Shown: positions 10,590 through 24,998 of the stretch, one piece after another | Layout: each line of letters begins with the position of its first letter | How positions within the stretch are numbered: the stretch's first letter is position 1 | Source: Pardosa pseudoannulata | Taxonomy: Eukaryota > Arthropoda > Arachnida > Araneae > Lycosidae | Direction: 5' to 3' | Assembly: GCA_032207245.1 (NCBI GenBank) | Contig: JAGEOH010000221.1 | Location: 2,501 to 66,500, forward strand | DNA length: 64,000 nt | Position numbers and translations under genes: made by a program | Notes under the pieces: model-generated | What the model was told of the DNA's origin: nothing | The model's input: the letters and a program-made list of their open reading frames with translations, nothing else | Database searches by the model: none

Positions 10590-13064
10590 CCAGCGAATTT
10601 TTCAGAACACAGGAAAGTTTAATAAATATATAAAATTGCAAATATCTCGAAAACGGTGCGTCCTAGGTGAAAAATAACGAAAAAAAATGCTGCCTTAGGA
10701 ACTCCATGTAGTTTTCGATATATTTTCCGTACCCATTATCAAAACATGAATTTGAAAAGATTTTAAAAATCCACCGAACCATAGACATACCCCGTGCACC
10801 GGGGGAATGTATTTACCAGCGAATTTTTCAGAACACAGGAAAGTTTAATAAATATATAAAATTGCAAATATCTCGAAAACGGTGCGTCCTAGGTGAAAAA
10901 TAACGAAAAAAATGCTGCCTTAGGAACTCCATGTAGTTTTCGATATATTTTCCGTACCCATTATCAAAACATGAATTTGAAAAGATTTTAAAAATCCACC
11001 GAACCATAGACATACCCCGTGCACCGGGGGAATGTATTTACCAGCGAATTTTTCAGAACACAGGAAAGTTTAATAAATATATAAAATTGCAAATATCTCG
11101 AAAACGGTGCGTCCTAGGTGAAAAATAACGAAAAAAATGCTGCCTTAGGAACTCCATGTAGTTTTCGATATATTTTCCGTACCCATTATCAAAACATGAA
11201 TTTGAAAAGATTTTAAAAATCCACCGAACCATAGACATACCCCGTGCACCGGGGGAATGTATTTACCAGCGAATTTTTCAGAACACAGGAAAGTTTAATA
11301 AATATATAAAATTGCAAATATCTCGAAAACGGTGCGTCCTAGGTGAAAAATAACGAAAAAAATGCTGCCTTAGGAACTCCATGTAGTTTTCGATATATTT
11401 CCGTACCCATTATCAAAACATGAATTTGAAAAGATTTTAAAAATCCACCGAACCATAGACATACCCCGTGCACCGGGGGAATGTATTTACCAGCGAATTT
11501 TTCAGAACACAGGAAAGTTTAATAAATATATAAAATTGCAAATATCTCGAAAACGGTGCGTCCTAGGTGAAAAATAACGAAAAAAAATGCTGCCTTAGGA
11601 ACTCCATGTAGTTTTCGATATATTTCCCGTACCCATTATCAAAACATGAATTTGAAAAGATTTTAAAAATCCACCGAACCATAGACATACCCCGTGCACC
11701 GGGGGAATGTATTTACCAGCGAATTTTTCAGAACACAGGAAAGTTTAATAAATATATAAAATTGCAAATATCTCGAAAACGGTGCGTCCTAGGTGAAAAA
11801 TAACGAAAAAAATGCTGCCTTAGGAACTCCATGTAGTTTTCGATATATTTTCCGTACCCATTATCAAAACATGAATTTGAAAAGATTTTAAAAATCCACC
11901 GAACCATAGACATACCCCGTGCACCGGGGGAATGTATTTACCAGCGAATTTTTCAGAACACAGGAAAGTTTAATAAATATATAAAATTGCAAATATCTCG
12001 AAAACGGTGCGTCCTAGGTGAAAAATAACGAAAAAAATGCTGCCTTAGGAACTCCATGTAGTTTTCGATATATTTTCCGTACCCATTATCAAAACATGAA
12101 TTTGAAAAGATTTTAAAAATCCACCGAACCATAGACATACCCCGTGCACCGGGGGAATGTATTTACCAGCGAATTTTTCAGAACACAGGAAAGTTTAATA
12201 AATATATAAAATTGCAAATATCTCGAAAACGGTGCGTCCTAGGTGAAAAATAACGAAAAAATGCTGCCTTAGGAACTCCATGTAGTTTTCGATATATTTT
12301 CCGTACCCATTATCAAAACATGAATTTGAAAAGATTTTAAAAATCCACCGAACCATAGACATACCCCGTGCACCGGGGGAATGTATTTACCAGCGAATTT
12401 TTCAGAACACAGGAAAGTTTAATAAATATATAAAATTGCAAATATCTCGAAAACGGTGCGTCCTAGGTGAAAAATAACGAAAAAAATGCTGCCTTAGGAA
12501 CTCCATGTAGTTTTCGATATATTTTCCGTACCCATTATCAAAACATGAATTTGAAAAGATTTTAAAAATCCACCGAACCATAGACATACCCCGTGCACCG
12601 GGGGAATGTATTTACCAGCGAATTTTTCAGAACACAGGAAAGTTTAATAAATATATAAAATTGCAAATATCTCGAAAACGGTGCGTCCTAGGTGAAAAAT
12701 AACGAAAAAAATGCTGCCTTAGGAACTCCATGTAGTTTTCGATATATTTTCCGTACCCATTATCAAAACATGAATTTGAAAAGATTTTAAAAATCCACCG
12801 AACCATAGACATACCCCGTGCACCGGGGGAATGTATTTACCAGCGAATTTTTCAGAACACAGGAAAGTTTAATAAATATATAAAATTGCAAATATCTCGA
12901 AAACGGTGCGTCCTAGGTGAAAAATAACGAAAAAAATGCTGCCTTAGGAACTCCATGTAGTTTTCGATATATTTTCCGTACCCATTATCAAAACATGAAT
13001 TTGAAAAGATTTTAAAAATCCACCGAACCATAGACATACCCCGTGCACCGGGGGAATGTATTTA

Positions 13065-13287
13065 CCAGCGAATTTTTCAGAACACAGGAAAGTTTAATAA
13101 ATATATAAAATTGCAAATATCTCGAAAACGGTGCGTCCTAGGTGAAAAATAACGAAAAAATGCTGCCTTAGGAACTCCATGTAGTTTTCGATATATTTTC
13201 CGTACCCATTATCAAAACATGAATTTGAAAAGATTTTAAAAATCTACCGAACCATAGACATACCCCGTGCACCGGAAAATGTATTTA
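13065..13287 (+). repeat. Variant monomer with damaged hairpin and 6-A run
   Basis: The copy is 223 bp long. It has 6 A in the central run, AATCTACC for AATCCACC, and ACCGGAAAATG in place of ACCGGGGGAATG, which removes most of the right hairpin stem. Confidence 0.85.
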
Positions 13288-13513
13288 CCAGCGAATTTTT
13301 CAGAACACAGGAAAGTTTAATAAATATATAAAATTGCAAATATCTCGAAAACGGTGCGTCCTAGGTGAAAAATAACGAAAAAAATGCTGCCTTAGGAACT
13401 CCATGTAGTTTTCGATATATTTTCCGTACCCATTATCAAAACATGAATTTGAAAAGATTTTAAAAAATCCACCGAACCATAGACATACCCCGTGCACCGG
13501 GGGAATGTATTTA

Positions 13514-13736
13514 CCAGCGAATTTTTCAGAACACAGGAAAGTTTAATAAATTTAAAATTGCAAATATCTCGAAAACGGTGCGTCCTAGGTGAAAAATAAC
13601 GAAAAAAATGCTGCCTTAGGAACTCCATGTAGTTTTCGATATATTTTCCGTACCCATTATCAAAACATGAATTTGAAAAGATTTTAAAAATCCACCGAAC
13701 CATAGACATACCCCGTGCACCGGGGGAATGTATTTA
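13514..13736 (+). repeat. Variant monomer lacking the TATA-like motif
   Basis: TAATAAATATATAAAATTG reads TAATAAATTTAAAATTG, a loss of 2 bp with a rearranged TA run, which destroys TATATAAAA. The copy is 223 bp. Confidence 0.85.
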
Positions 13737-16700
13737 CCAGCGAATTTTTCAGAACACAGGAAAGTTTAATAAATATATAAAATTGCAAATATCTCGAAAA
13801 CGGTGCGTCCTAGGTGAAAAATAACGAAAAAAATGCTGCCTTAGGAACTCCATGTAGTTTTCGATATATTTCCCGTACCCATTATCAAAACATGAATTTG
13901 AAAAGATTTTAAAAATCCACCGAACCATAGACATACCCCGTGCACCGGGGGAATGTATTTACCAGCGAATTTTTCAGAACACAGGAAAGTTTAATAAATA
14001 TATAAAATTGCAAATATCTCGAAAACGGTGCGTCCTAGGTGAAAAATAACGAAAAAAATGCTGCCTTAGGAACTCCATGTAGTTTTCGATATATTTCCCG
14101 TACCCATTATCAAAACATGAATTTGAAAAGATTTTAAAAATCCACCGAACCATAGACATACCCCGTGCACCGGGGGAATGTATTTACCAGCGAATTTTTC
14201 AGAACACAGGAAAGTTTAATAAATATATAAAATTGCAAATATCTCGAAAACGGTGCGTCCTAGGTGAAAAATAACGAAAAAAATGCTGCCTTAGGAACTC
14301 CATGTAGTTTTCGATATATTTTCCGTACCCATTATCAAAACATGAATTTGAAAAGATTTTAAAAATCCACCGAACCATAGACATACCCCGTGCACCGGGG
14401 GAATGTATTTACCAGCGAATTTTTCAGAACACAGGAAAGTTTAATAAATATATAAAATTGCAAATATCTCGAAAACGGTGCGTCCTAGGTGAAAAATAAC
14501 GAAAAAAATGCTGCCTTAGGAACTCCATGTAGTTTTCGATATATTTTCCGTACCCATTATCAAAACATGAATTTGAAAAGATTTTAAAAATCCACCGAAC
14601 CATAGACATACCCCGTGCACCGGGGGAATGTATTTACCAGCGAATTTTTCAGAACACAGGAAAGTTTAATAAATATATAAAATTGCAAATATCTCGAAAA
14701 CGGTGCGTCCTAGGTGAAAAATAACGAAAAAAATGCTGCCTTAGGAACTCCATGTAGTTTTCGATATATTTTCCGTACCCATTATCAAAACATGAATTTG
14801 AAAAGATTTTAAAAATCCACCGAACCATAGACATACCCCGTGCACCGGGGGAATGTATTTACCAGCGAATTTTTCAGAACACAGGAAAGTTTAATAAATA
14901 TATAAAATTGCAAATATCTCGAAAACGGTGCGTCCTAGGTGAAAAATAACGAAAAAAAATGCTGCCTTAGGAACTCCATGTAGTTTTCGATATATTTTCC
15001 GTACCCATTATCAAAACATGAATTTGAAAAGATTTTAAAAATCCACCGAACCATAGACATACCCCGTGCACCGGGGGAATGTATTTACCAGCGAATTTTT
15101 CAGAACACAGGAAAGTTTAATAAATATATAAAATTGCAAATATCTCGAAAACGGTGCGTCCTAGGTGAAAAATAACGAAAAAAATGCTGCCTTAGGAACT
15201 CCATGTAGTTTTCGATATATTTTCCGTACCCATTATCAAAACATGAATTTGAAAAGATTTTAAAAATCCACCGAACCATAGACATACCCCGTGCACCGGG
15301 GGAATGTATTTACCAGCGAATTTTTCAGAACACAGGAAAGTTTAATAAATATATATAAAATTGCAAATATCTCGAAAACGGTGCGTCCTAGGTGAAAAAT
15401 AACGAAAAAAATGCTGCCTTAGGAACTCCATGTAGTTTTCGATATATTTTCCGTACCCATTATAAAAACATGAATTTGAAAAGATTTTAAAAATCCACCG
15501 AACCATAGACATACCCCGTGCACCGGGGGAATGTATTTACCAGCGAATTTTTCAGAACACAGGAAAGTTTAATAAATATATAAAATTGCAAATATCTCGA
15601 AAACGGTGCGTCCTAGGTGAAAAATAACGAAAAAAATGCTGCCTTAGGAACTCCATGTAGTTTTCGATATATTTTCCGTACCCATTATCAAAACATGAAT
15701 TTGAAAAGATTTTAAAAATCCACCGAACCATAGACATACCCCGTGCACCGGGGGAATGTATTTACCAGCGAATTTTTCAGAACACAGGAAAGTTTAATAA
15801 ATATATAAAATTGCAAATATCTCGAAAACGGTGCGTCCTAGGTGAAAAATAACGAAAAAAATGCTGCCTTAGGAACTCCATGTAGTTTTCGATATATTTT
15901 CCGTACCCATTATCAAAAACATGAATTTGAAAAGATTTTAAAAATCCACCGAACCATAGACATACCCCGTGCACCGGGGGAATGTATTTACCAGCGAATT
16001 TTTCAGAACACAGGAAAGTTTAATAAATATATAAAATTGCAAATATCTCGAAAACGGTGCGTCCTAGGTGAAAAATAACGAAAAAAAATGCTGCCTTAGG
16101 AACTCCATGTAGTTTTCGATATATTTTCCGTACCCATTATCAAAACATGAATTTGAAAAGATTTTAAAAATCCACCGAACCATAGACATACCCCGTGCAC
16201 CGGGGGAATGTATTTACCAGCGAATTTTTCAGAACACAGGAAAGTTTAATAAATATATAAAATTGCAAATATCTCGAAAACGGTGCGTCCTAGGTGAAAA
16301 ATAACGAAAAAAATGCTGCCTTAGGAACTCCATGTAGTTTTCGATATATTTTCCGTACCCATTATCAAAACATGAATTTGAAAAGATTTTAAAAATCCAC
16401 CGAACCATAGACATACCCCGTGCACCGGGGGAATGTATTTACCAGCGAATTTTTCAGAACACAGGAAAGTTTAATAAATATATAAAATTGCAAATATCTC
16501 GAAAACGGTGCGTCCTAGGTGAAAAATAACGAAAAAAATGCTGCCTTAGGAACTCCATGTAGTTTTCGATATATTTTCCGTACCCATTATCAAAACATGA
16601 ATTTGAAAAGATTTTAAAAATCCACCGAACCATAGACATACCCCGTGCACCGGGGGAATGTATTTACCAGCGAATTTTTCAGAACACAGGAAAGTTTAAT

Positions 16701-17567
16701 AAATATATAAAATTGCAAATATCTCGAAAACGGTGCGTCCTAGGTGAAAAATAACGAAAAAAATGCTGCCTTAGGAACTCCATGTAGTTTTCGATATATT
16801 TTCCGTACCCATTATCAAAACATGAATTTGAAAAGATTTTAAAAATCCACCGAACCATAGACATACCCCGTGCACCGGGGGAATGTATTTACCAGCGAAT
16901 TTTTCAGAACACAGGAAAGTTTAATAAATATATAAAATTGCAAATATCTCGAAAACGGTGCGTCCTAGGTGAAAAATAACGAAAAAAATGCTGCCTTAGG
17001 AACTCCATGTAGTTTTCGATATATTTTCCGTACCCATTATCAAAACATGAATTTGAAAAGATTTTAAAAATCCACCGAACCATAGACATACCCCGTGCAC
17101 CGGGGGAATGTATTTACCAGCGAATTTTTCAGAACACAGGAAAGTTTAATAAATATATAAAATTGCAAATATCTCGAAAACGGTGCGTCCTAGGTGAAAA
17201 ATAACGAAAAAAATGCTGCCTTAGGAACTCCATGTAGTTTTCGATATATTTTCCGTACCCATTATCAAAAACATGAATTTGAAAAGATTTTAAAAATCCA
17301 CCGAACCATAGACATACCCCGTGCACCGGGGGAATGTATTTACCAGCGAATTTTTCAGAACACAGGAAAGTTTAATAAATATATAAAATTGCAAATATCT
17401 CGAAAACGGTGCGTCCTAGGTGAAAAATAACGAAAAAAATGCTGCCTTAGGAACTCCATGTAGTTTTCGATATATTTCCCGTACCCATTATCAAAACATG
17501 AATTTGAAAAGATTTTAAAAATCCACCGAACCATAGACATACCCCATGCACCGGGGGAATGTATTTA

Positions 17568-17793
17568 CCAGCGAATTTTTCAGAACACAGGAAAGTTTTT
17601 GGGTATATATAAAATTGCAAATATCTCGAAAACGGTGCGTCCTAGGTGAAAAATAACGAAAAAAATGCTGCCTTAGGAACTCCATGTAGTTTTCGATATA
17701 TTTTCCGTACCCATTATCAAAACATGAATTTGAAAAGATTTTAAAAATCCACCGAACCATAGACATACCCCGTGCACCGGGGGAATGTATTTA
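17568..17793 (+). repeat. Variant monomer with a replaced AT segment
   Basis: After GGAAAG the canonical TTTAATAAATATATAAAA reads TTTTTGGGTATATATAAAA. The GGG is unique in this segment across the window. AATAAA is lost while TATATAAAA is kept. The preceding copy (17343) has CCCCATGCAC for CCCCGTGCAC. Confidence 0.88.
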
Positions 17794-19819
17794 CCAGCGA
17801 ATTTTTCAGAACACAGGAAAGTTTAATAAATATATAAAATTGCAAATATCTCGAAAACGGTGCGTCCTAGGTGAAAAATAACGAAAAAAATGCTGGCTTA
17901 GGAACTCCATGTAGTTTTCGATATATTTTCCGTACCCATTATCAAAACATGAATTTGAAAAGATTTTAAAAATCCACCGAACCATAGACATACCCCGTGC
18001 ACCGGGGGAATGTATTTACCAGCGAATTTTTCAGAACACAGGAAAGTTTAATAAATATATAAAATTGCAAATATCTCGAAAACGGTGCGTCCTAGGTGAA
18101 AAATAACGAAAAAAAATGCTGCCTTAGGAACTCCATGTAGTTTTCGATATATTTTCCGTACCCATTATCAAAACATGAATTTGAAAAGATTTTAAAAATC
18201 CACCGAACCATAGACATACCCCGTGCACCGGGGGAATGTATTTACCAGCGAATTTTTCAGAACACAGGAAAGTTTAATAAATATATAAAATTGCAAATAT
18301 CTCGAAAACGGTGCGTCCTAGGTGAAAAATAACGAAAAAAATGCTGCCTTAGGAACTCCATGTAGTTTTCGATATATTTTCCGTACCCATTATCAAAACA
18401 TGAATTTGAAAAGATTTTAAAAATCCACCGAACCATAGACATACCCGTGCACCGGGGGAATGTATTTACCAGCGAATTTTTCAGAACACAGGAAAGTTTA
18501 ATAAATATATAAAATTGCAAATATCTCGAAAACGGTGCGTCCTAGGTGAAAAATAACGAAAAAAATGCTGCCTTAGGAACTCCATGTAGTTTTCGATATA
18601 TTTTCCGTACCCATTATCAAAACATGAATTTGAAAAGATTTTAAAAATCCACCGAACCATAGACATACCCCGTGCACCGGGGGAATGTATTTACCAGCGA
18701 ATTTTTCAGAACACAGGAAAGTTTAATAAATATATAAAATTGCAAATATCTCGAAAACGGTGCGTCCTAGGTGAAAAATAACGAAAAAAATGCTGCCTTA
18801 GGAACTCCATGTAGTTTTCGATATATTTTCCGTACCCATTATCAAAACATGAATTTGAAAAGATTTTAAAAATCCACCGAACCATAGACATACCCCGTGC
18901 ACCGGGGGAATGTATTTACCAGCGAATTTTTCAGAACACAGGAAAGTTTAATAAATATATAAAATTGCAAATATCTCGAAAACGGTGCGTCCTAGGTGAA
19001 AAATAACGAAAAAAAATGCTGCCTTAGGAACTCCATGTAGTTTTCGATATATTTTCCGTACCCATTATCAAAACATGAATTTGAAAAGATTTTAAAAATC
19101 CACCGAACCATAGACATACCCCGTGCACCGGGGGAATGTATTTACCAGCGAATTTTTCAGAACACAGGAAAGTTTAATAAATATATAAAATTGCAAATAT
19201 CTCGAAAACGGTGCGTCCTAGGTGAAAAATAACGAAAAAAATGCTGCCTTAGGAACTCCATGTAGTTTTCGATATATTTTCCGTACCCATTATCAAAACA
19301 TGAATTTGAAAAGATTTTAAAAATCCACCGAACCATAGACATACCCCGTGCACCGGGGGAATGTATTTACCAGCGAATTTTTCAGAACACAGGAAAGTTT
19401 AATAAATATATAAAATTGCAAATATCTCGAAAACGGTGCGTCCTAGGTGAAAAATAACGAAAAAAATGCTGCCTTAGGAACTCCATGTAGTTTTCGATAT
19501 ATTTTCCGTACCCATTATCAAAACATGAATTTGAAAAGATTTTAAAAATCCACCGAACCATAGACATACCCCGTGCACCGGGGGAATGTATTTACCAGCG
19601 AATTTTTCAGAACACAGGAAAGTTTAATAAATATATAAAATTGCAAATATCTCGAAAACGGTGCGTCCTAGGTGAAAAATAACGAAAAAAATGCTGCCTT
19701 AGGAACTCCATGTAGTTTTCGATATATTTTCCGTACCCATTATCAAAACATGAATTTGAAAAGATTTTAAAAATCCACCGAACCATAGACATACCCCGTG
19801 CACCGGGGGAATGTATTTA

Positions 19820-20044
19820 CCAGCGAATTTTTCAGAACACAGGAAAGTTTAATAAATATATAAAATTGCAAATATCTCGAAAACGGTGCGTCCTAGGTGA
19901 AAAAAAAAGAAAAAAATGCTGCCTTAGGAACTCCATGTAGTTTTCGATATATTTTCCGTACCCATTATCAAAACATGAATTTGAAAAGATTTTAAAAATC
20001 CACCGAACCATAGACATACCCCGTGCACCGGGGGAATGTATTTA
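19820..20044 (+). repeat. Variant monomer: second copy of the A-run replacement
   Basis: This copy has the same two substitutions as the one at 10365, and like it is followed by an 8-A copy (20045). Confidence 0.88.
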
Positions 20045-20270
20045 CCAGCGAATTTTTCAGAACACAGGAAAGTTTAATAAATATATAAAATTGCAAATAT
20101 CTCGAAAACGGTGCGTCCTAGGTGAAAAATAACGAAAAAAAATGCTGCCTTAGGAACTCCATGTAGTTTTCGATATATTTTCCGTACCCATTATCAAAAC
20201 ATGAATTTGAAAAGATTTTAAAAATCCACCGAACCATAGACATACCCCGTGCACCGGGGGAATGTATTTA

Positions 20271-20494
20271 CCAGCGAATTTTTCAGAACACAGGAAAGTT
20301 TAATAAATATATAAAATTGCAAATATCTCGAAAACGGTGCGTCCTAGGTGAAAAATAACGAAAAAAATGCTGCCTTAGGAACTCCATGTAGTTTTCGATA
20401 TATTTTCCGTACCCATTATCAAAACATGAATTTGAAAAGATTTTAAAAATCTACCGAACCATAGCACAACCCGTGCACCGGGGGAATGTATTTA
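20271..20494 (+). repeat. Variant monomer with altered hairpin upstream arm
   Basis: AATCTACC replaces AATCCACC, and ATAGACATACCCCGTG reads ATAGCACAACCCGTG, removing the ACAT half of the outer stem and one C. A similar ATAGCAC change occurs in the copy starting 51138. Confidence 0.85.
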
Positions 20495-20718
20495 CCAGCG
20501 AATTTTTCAGAACACAGGAAAGTTTAATAAATATATAAAATTGCAAATATCTCGAAAACGGTGCGTCCTAGGTGAAAAATAACGAAAAAAATGCTGCCTT
20601 AGGAACTCCATGTAGTTTTCGATATATTTCCGTACCCATTATCAAAACATGAATTTGAAAAGATTTTAAAAATCCACCGAACCATAGACATACCCCGTGC
20701 ACCGGGGGAATGTATTTA

Positions 20719-20943
20719 CCAGCGAATTTTTCAGAACACAGGAAAGTTTAATAAATATATAAAATTGCAAATATCTCGAAAACGGTGCGTCCTAGGTGAA
20801 AAATAACGAAAAAAATGCTGCCTTAGGAACTCCATGTAGTTTTCGATATATTTTCCGTACCCATTACAAAAAAATGAATTTGAAAAGATTTTAAAAATCC
20901 ACCGAACCATAGACATACCCCGTGCACCGGGGGAATGTATTTA
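20719..20943 (+). repeat. Variant monomer with altered CATTATC segment
   Basis: CATTATCAAAACATGAATTT reads CATTACAAAAAAATGAATTT; length is unchanged at 225 bp. Confidence 0.85.
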
Positions 20944-23900
20944 CCAGCGAATTTTTCAGAACACAGGAAAGTTTAATAAATATATAAAATTGCAAATATC
21001 TCGAAAACGGTGCGTCCTAGGTGAAAAATAACGAAAAAAATGCTGCCTTAGGAACTCCATGTAGTTTTCGATATATTTTCCGTACCCATTATCAAAACAT
21101 GAATTTGAAAAGATTTTAAAAATCCACCGAACCATAGACATACCCCGTGCACCGGGGGAATGTATTTACCAGCGAATTTTTCAGAACACAGGAAAGTTTA
21201 ATAAATATATAAAATTGCAAATATCTCGAAAACGGTGCGTCCTAGGTGAAAAATAACGAAAAAAATGCTGCCTTAGGAACTCCATGTAGTTTTCGATATA
21301 TTTTCCGTACCCATTATCAAAACATGAATTTGAAAAGATTTTAAAAATCCACCGAACCATAGACATACCCCGTGCACCGGGGGAATGTATTTACCAGCGA
21401 ATTTTTCAGAACACAGGAAAGTTTAATAAATATATAAAATTGCAAATATCTCGAAAACGGTGCGTCCTAGGTGAAAAATAACGAAAAAAATGCTGCCTTA
21501 GGAACTCCATGTAGTTTTCGATATATTTTCCGTACCCATTATCAAAACATGAATTTGAAAAGATTTTAAAAATCCACCGAACCATAGACATACCCCGTGC
21601 ACCGGGGGAATGTATTTACCAGCGAATTTTTCAGAACACAGGAAAGTTTAATAAATATATAAAATTGCAAATATCTCGAAAACGGTGCGTCCTAGGTGAA
21701 AAATAACGAAAAAAATGCTGCCTTAGGAACTCCATGTAGTTTTCGATATATTTTCCGTACCCATTATCAAAACATGAATTTGAAAAGATTTTAAAAATCC
21801 ACCGAACCATAGACATACCCCGTGCACCGGGGGAATGTATTTACCAGCGAATTTTTCAGAACACAGGAAAGTTTAATAAATATATAAAATTGCAAATATC
21901 TCGAAAACGGTGCGTCCTAGGTGAAAAATAACGAAAAAAATGCTGCCTTAGGAACTCCATGTAGTTTTCGATATATTTTCCGTACCCATTATCAAAACAT
22001 GAATTTGAAAAGATTTTAAAAATCCACCGAACCATAGACATACCCCGTGCACCGGGGGAATGTATTTACCAGCGAATTTTTCAGAACACAGGAAAGTTTA
22101 ATAAATATATAAAATTGCAAATATCTCGAAAACGGTGCGTCCTAGGTGAAAAATAACGAAAAAAATGCTGCCTTAGGAACTCCATGTAGTTTTCGATATA
22201 TTTTCCGTACCCATTATCAAAACATGAATTTGAAAAGATTTTAAAAATCCACCGAACCATAGACATACCCGTGCACCGGGGGAATGTATTTACCAGCGAA
22301 TTTTTCAGAACACAGGAAAGTTTAATAAATATATAAAATTGCAAATATCTCGAAAACGGTGCGTCCTAGGTGAAAAATAACGAAAAAAATGCTGCCTTAG
22401 GAACTCCATGTAGTTTTCGATATATTTTCCGTACCCATTATCAAAACATGAATTTGAAAAGATTTTAAAAATCCACCGAACCATAGACATACCCCGTGCA
22501 CCGGGGGAATGTATTTACCAGCGAATTTTTCAGAACACAGGAAAGTTTAATAAATATATAAAATTGCAAATATCTCGAAAACGGTGCGTCCTAGGTGAAA
22601 AATAACGAAAAAAATGCTGCCTTAGGAACTCCATGTAGTTTTCGATATATTTTCCGTACCCATTTATCAAAACATGAATTTGAAAAGATTTTAAAAATCC
22701 ACCGAACCATAGACATACCCCGTGCACCGGGGGAATGTATTTACCAGCGAATTTTTCAGAACACAGGAAAGTTTAATAAATATATAAAATTGCAAATATC
22801 TCGAAAACGGTGCGTCCTAGGTGAAAAATAACGAAAAAAATGCTGCCTTAGGAACTCCATGTAGTTTTCGATATATTTTCCGTACCCATTATCAAAACAT
22901 GAATTTGAAAAGATTTTAAAAATCCACCGAACCATAGACATACCCCGTGCACCGGGGGAATGTATTTACCAGCGAATTTTTCAGAACACAGGAAAGTTTA
23001 ATAAATATATAAAATTGCAAATATCTCGAAAACGGTGCGTCCTAGGTGAAAAATAACGAAAAAAATGCTGCCTTAGGAACTCCATGTAGTTTTCGATATA
23101 TTTTCCGTACCCATTATCAAAACATGAATTTGAAAAGATTTTAAAAATCCACCGAACCATAGACATACCCCGTGCACCGGGGGAATGTATTTACCAGCGA
23201 ATTTTTCAGAACACAGGAAAGTTTAATAAATATATAAAATTGCAAATATCTCGAAAACGGTGCGTCCTAGGTGAAAAATAACGAAAAAAATGCTGCCTTA
23301 GGAACTCCATGTAGTTTTCGATATATTTTCCGTACCCATTATCAAAACATGAATTTGAAAAGATTTTAAAAATCCACCGAACCATAGACATACCCCGTGC
23401 ACCGGGGGAATGTATTTACCAGCGAATTTTTCAGAACACAGGAAAGTTTAATAAATATATAAAATTGCAAATATCTCGAAAACGGTGCGTCCTAGGTGAA
23501 AAATAACGAAAAAAATGCTGCCTTAGGAACTCCATGTAGTTTTCGATATATTTTCCGTACCCATTATCAAAACATGAATTTGAAAAGATTTTAAAAATCC
23601 ACCGAACCATAGACATACCCCGTGCACCGGGGGAATGTATTTACCAGCGAATTTTTCAGAACACAGGAAAGTTTAATAAATATATAAAATTGCAAATATC
23701 TCGAAAACGGTGCGTCCTAGGTGAAAAATAACGAAAAAAATGCTGCCTTAGGAACTCCATGTAGTTTTCGATATATTTTCCGTACCCATTATCAAAACAT
23801 GAATTTGAAAAGATTTTAAAAATCCACCGAACCATAGACATACCCCGTGCACCGGGGGAATGTATTTACCAGCGAATTTTTCAGAACACAGGAAAGTTTA

Positions 23901-24998
23901 ATAAATATATAAAATTGCAAATATCTCGAAAACGGTGCGTCCTAGGTGAAAAATAACGAAAAAAATGCTGCCTTAGGAACTCCATGTAGTTTTCGATATA
24001 TTTTCCGTACCCATTATCAAAACATGAATTTGAAAAGATTTTAAAAATCCACCGAACCATAGACATACCCCGTGCACCGGGGGAATGTATTTACCAGCGA
24101 ATTTTTCAGAACACAGGAAAGTTTAATAAATATATAAAATTGCAAATATCTCGAAAACGGTGCGTCCTAGGTGAAAAATAACGAAAAAAATGCTGCCTTA
24201 GGAACTCCATGTAGTTTTCGATATATTTTCCGTACCCATTATCAAAACATGAATTTGAAAAGATTTTAAAAATCCACCGAACCATAGACATACCCCGTGC
24301 ACCGGGGGAATGTATTTACCAGCGAATTTTTCAGAACACAGGAAAGTTTAATAAATATATAAAATTGCAAATATCTCGAAAACGGTGCGTCCTAGGTGAA
24401 AAATAACGAAAAAAAATGCTGCCTTAGGAACTCCATGTAGTTTTCGATATATTTTCCGTACCCATTATCAAAACATGAATTTGAAAAGATTTTAAAAATC
24501 CACCGAACCATAGACATACCCCGTGCACCGGGGGAATGTATTTACCAGCGAATTTTTCAGAACACAGGAAAGTTTAATAAATATATAAAATTGCAAATAT
24601 CTCGAAAACGGTGCGTCCTAGGTGAAAAATAACGAAAAAAAATGCTGCCTTAGGAACTCCATGTAGTTTTCGATATATTTTCCGTACCCATTATCAAAAC
24701 ATGAATTTGAAAAGATTTTAAAAATCCACCGAACCATAGACATACCCCGTGCACCGGGGGAATGTATTTACCAGCGAATTTTTCAGAACACAGGAAAGTT
24801 TAATAAATATATAAAATTGCAAATATCTCGAAAAACGGTGCGTCCTAGGTGAAAAATAACGAAAAAAAATGCTGCCTTAGGAACTCCATGTAGTTTTCGA
24901 TATATTTTCCGTACCCATTATCAAAACATGAATTTGAAAAGATTTTAAAAATCCACCGAACCATAGACATACCCCGTGCACCGGGGGAAATGTATTTA

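Larger units (their letters stand above)
1..20270 (+). repeat. Satellite block 1: mixed 7-A/8-A copies (90 monomers)
   Basis: Copies 1-90, of which 18 have the 8-A run, scattered mostly singly. The block has several local variant clusters: TTTCCCG in place of TTTTCCG in copies starting 2480, 2930, 4734, 4959, 5185, 11490, 13737, 13962 and 17343, and a sixth A before ATCC in copies starting 1577, 4057 and 13288. No gene or non-satellite sequence is present. Confidence 0.95.
20271..24318 (+). repeat. Satellite block 2: homogeneous 7-A copies (18 monomers)
   Basis: Copies 91-108 contain no 8-A monomer. After three divergent copies at 20271, 20495 and 20719, the copies at 20944-22068 and 22744-24318 look identical to one another by eye, interrupted only by single-base changes in the copies starting 22069 (one C lost before GTGCAC) and 22518 (one extra T in CATTTATC). 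This points to recent local expansion. No gene is present. Confidence 0.93.

Noticed and set aside
15842..16078. A 78-codon plus-strand open frame, also at 17194, 22595, 28458, 34554 and 47617
   Set aside because: It exists only where a single-base insertion after the A-run joins two frames across neighbouring copies. It is satellite sequence throughout.
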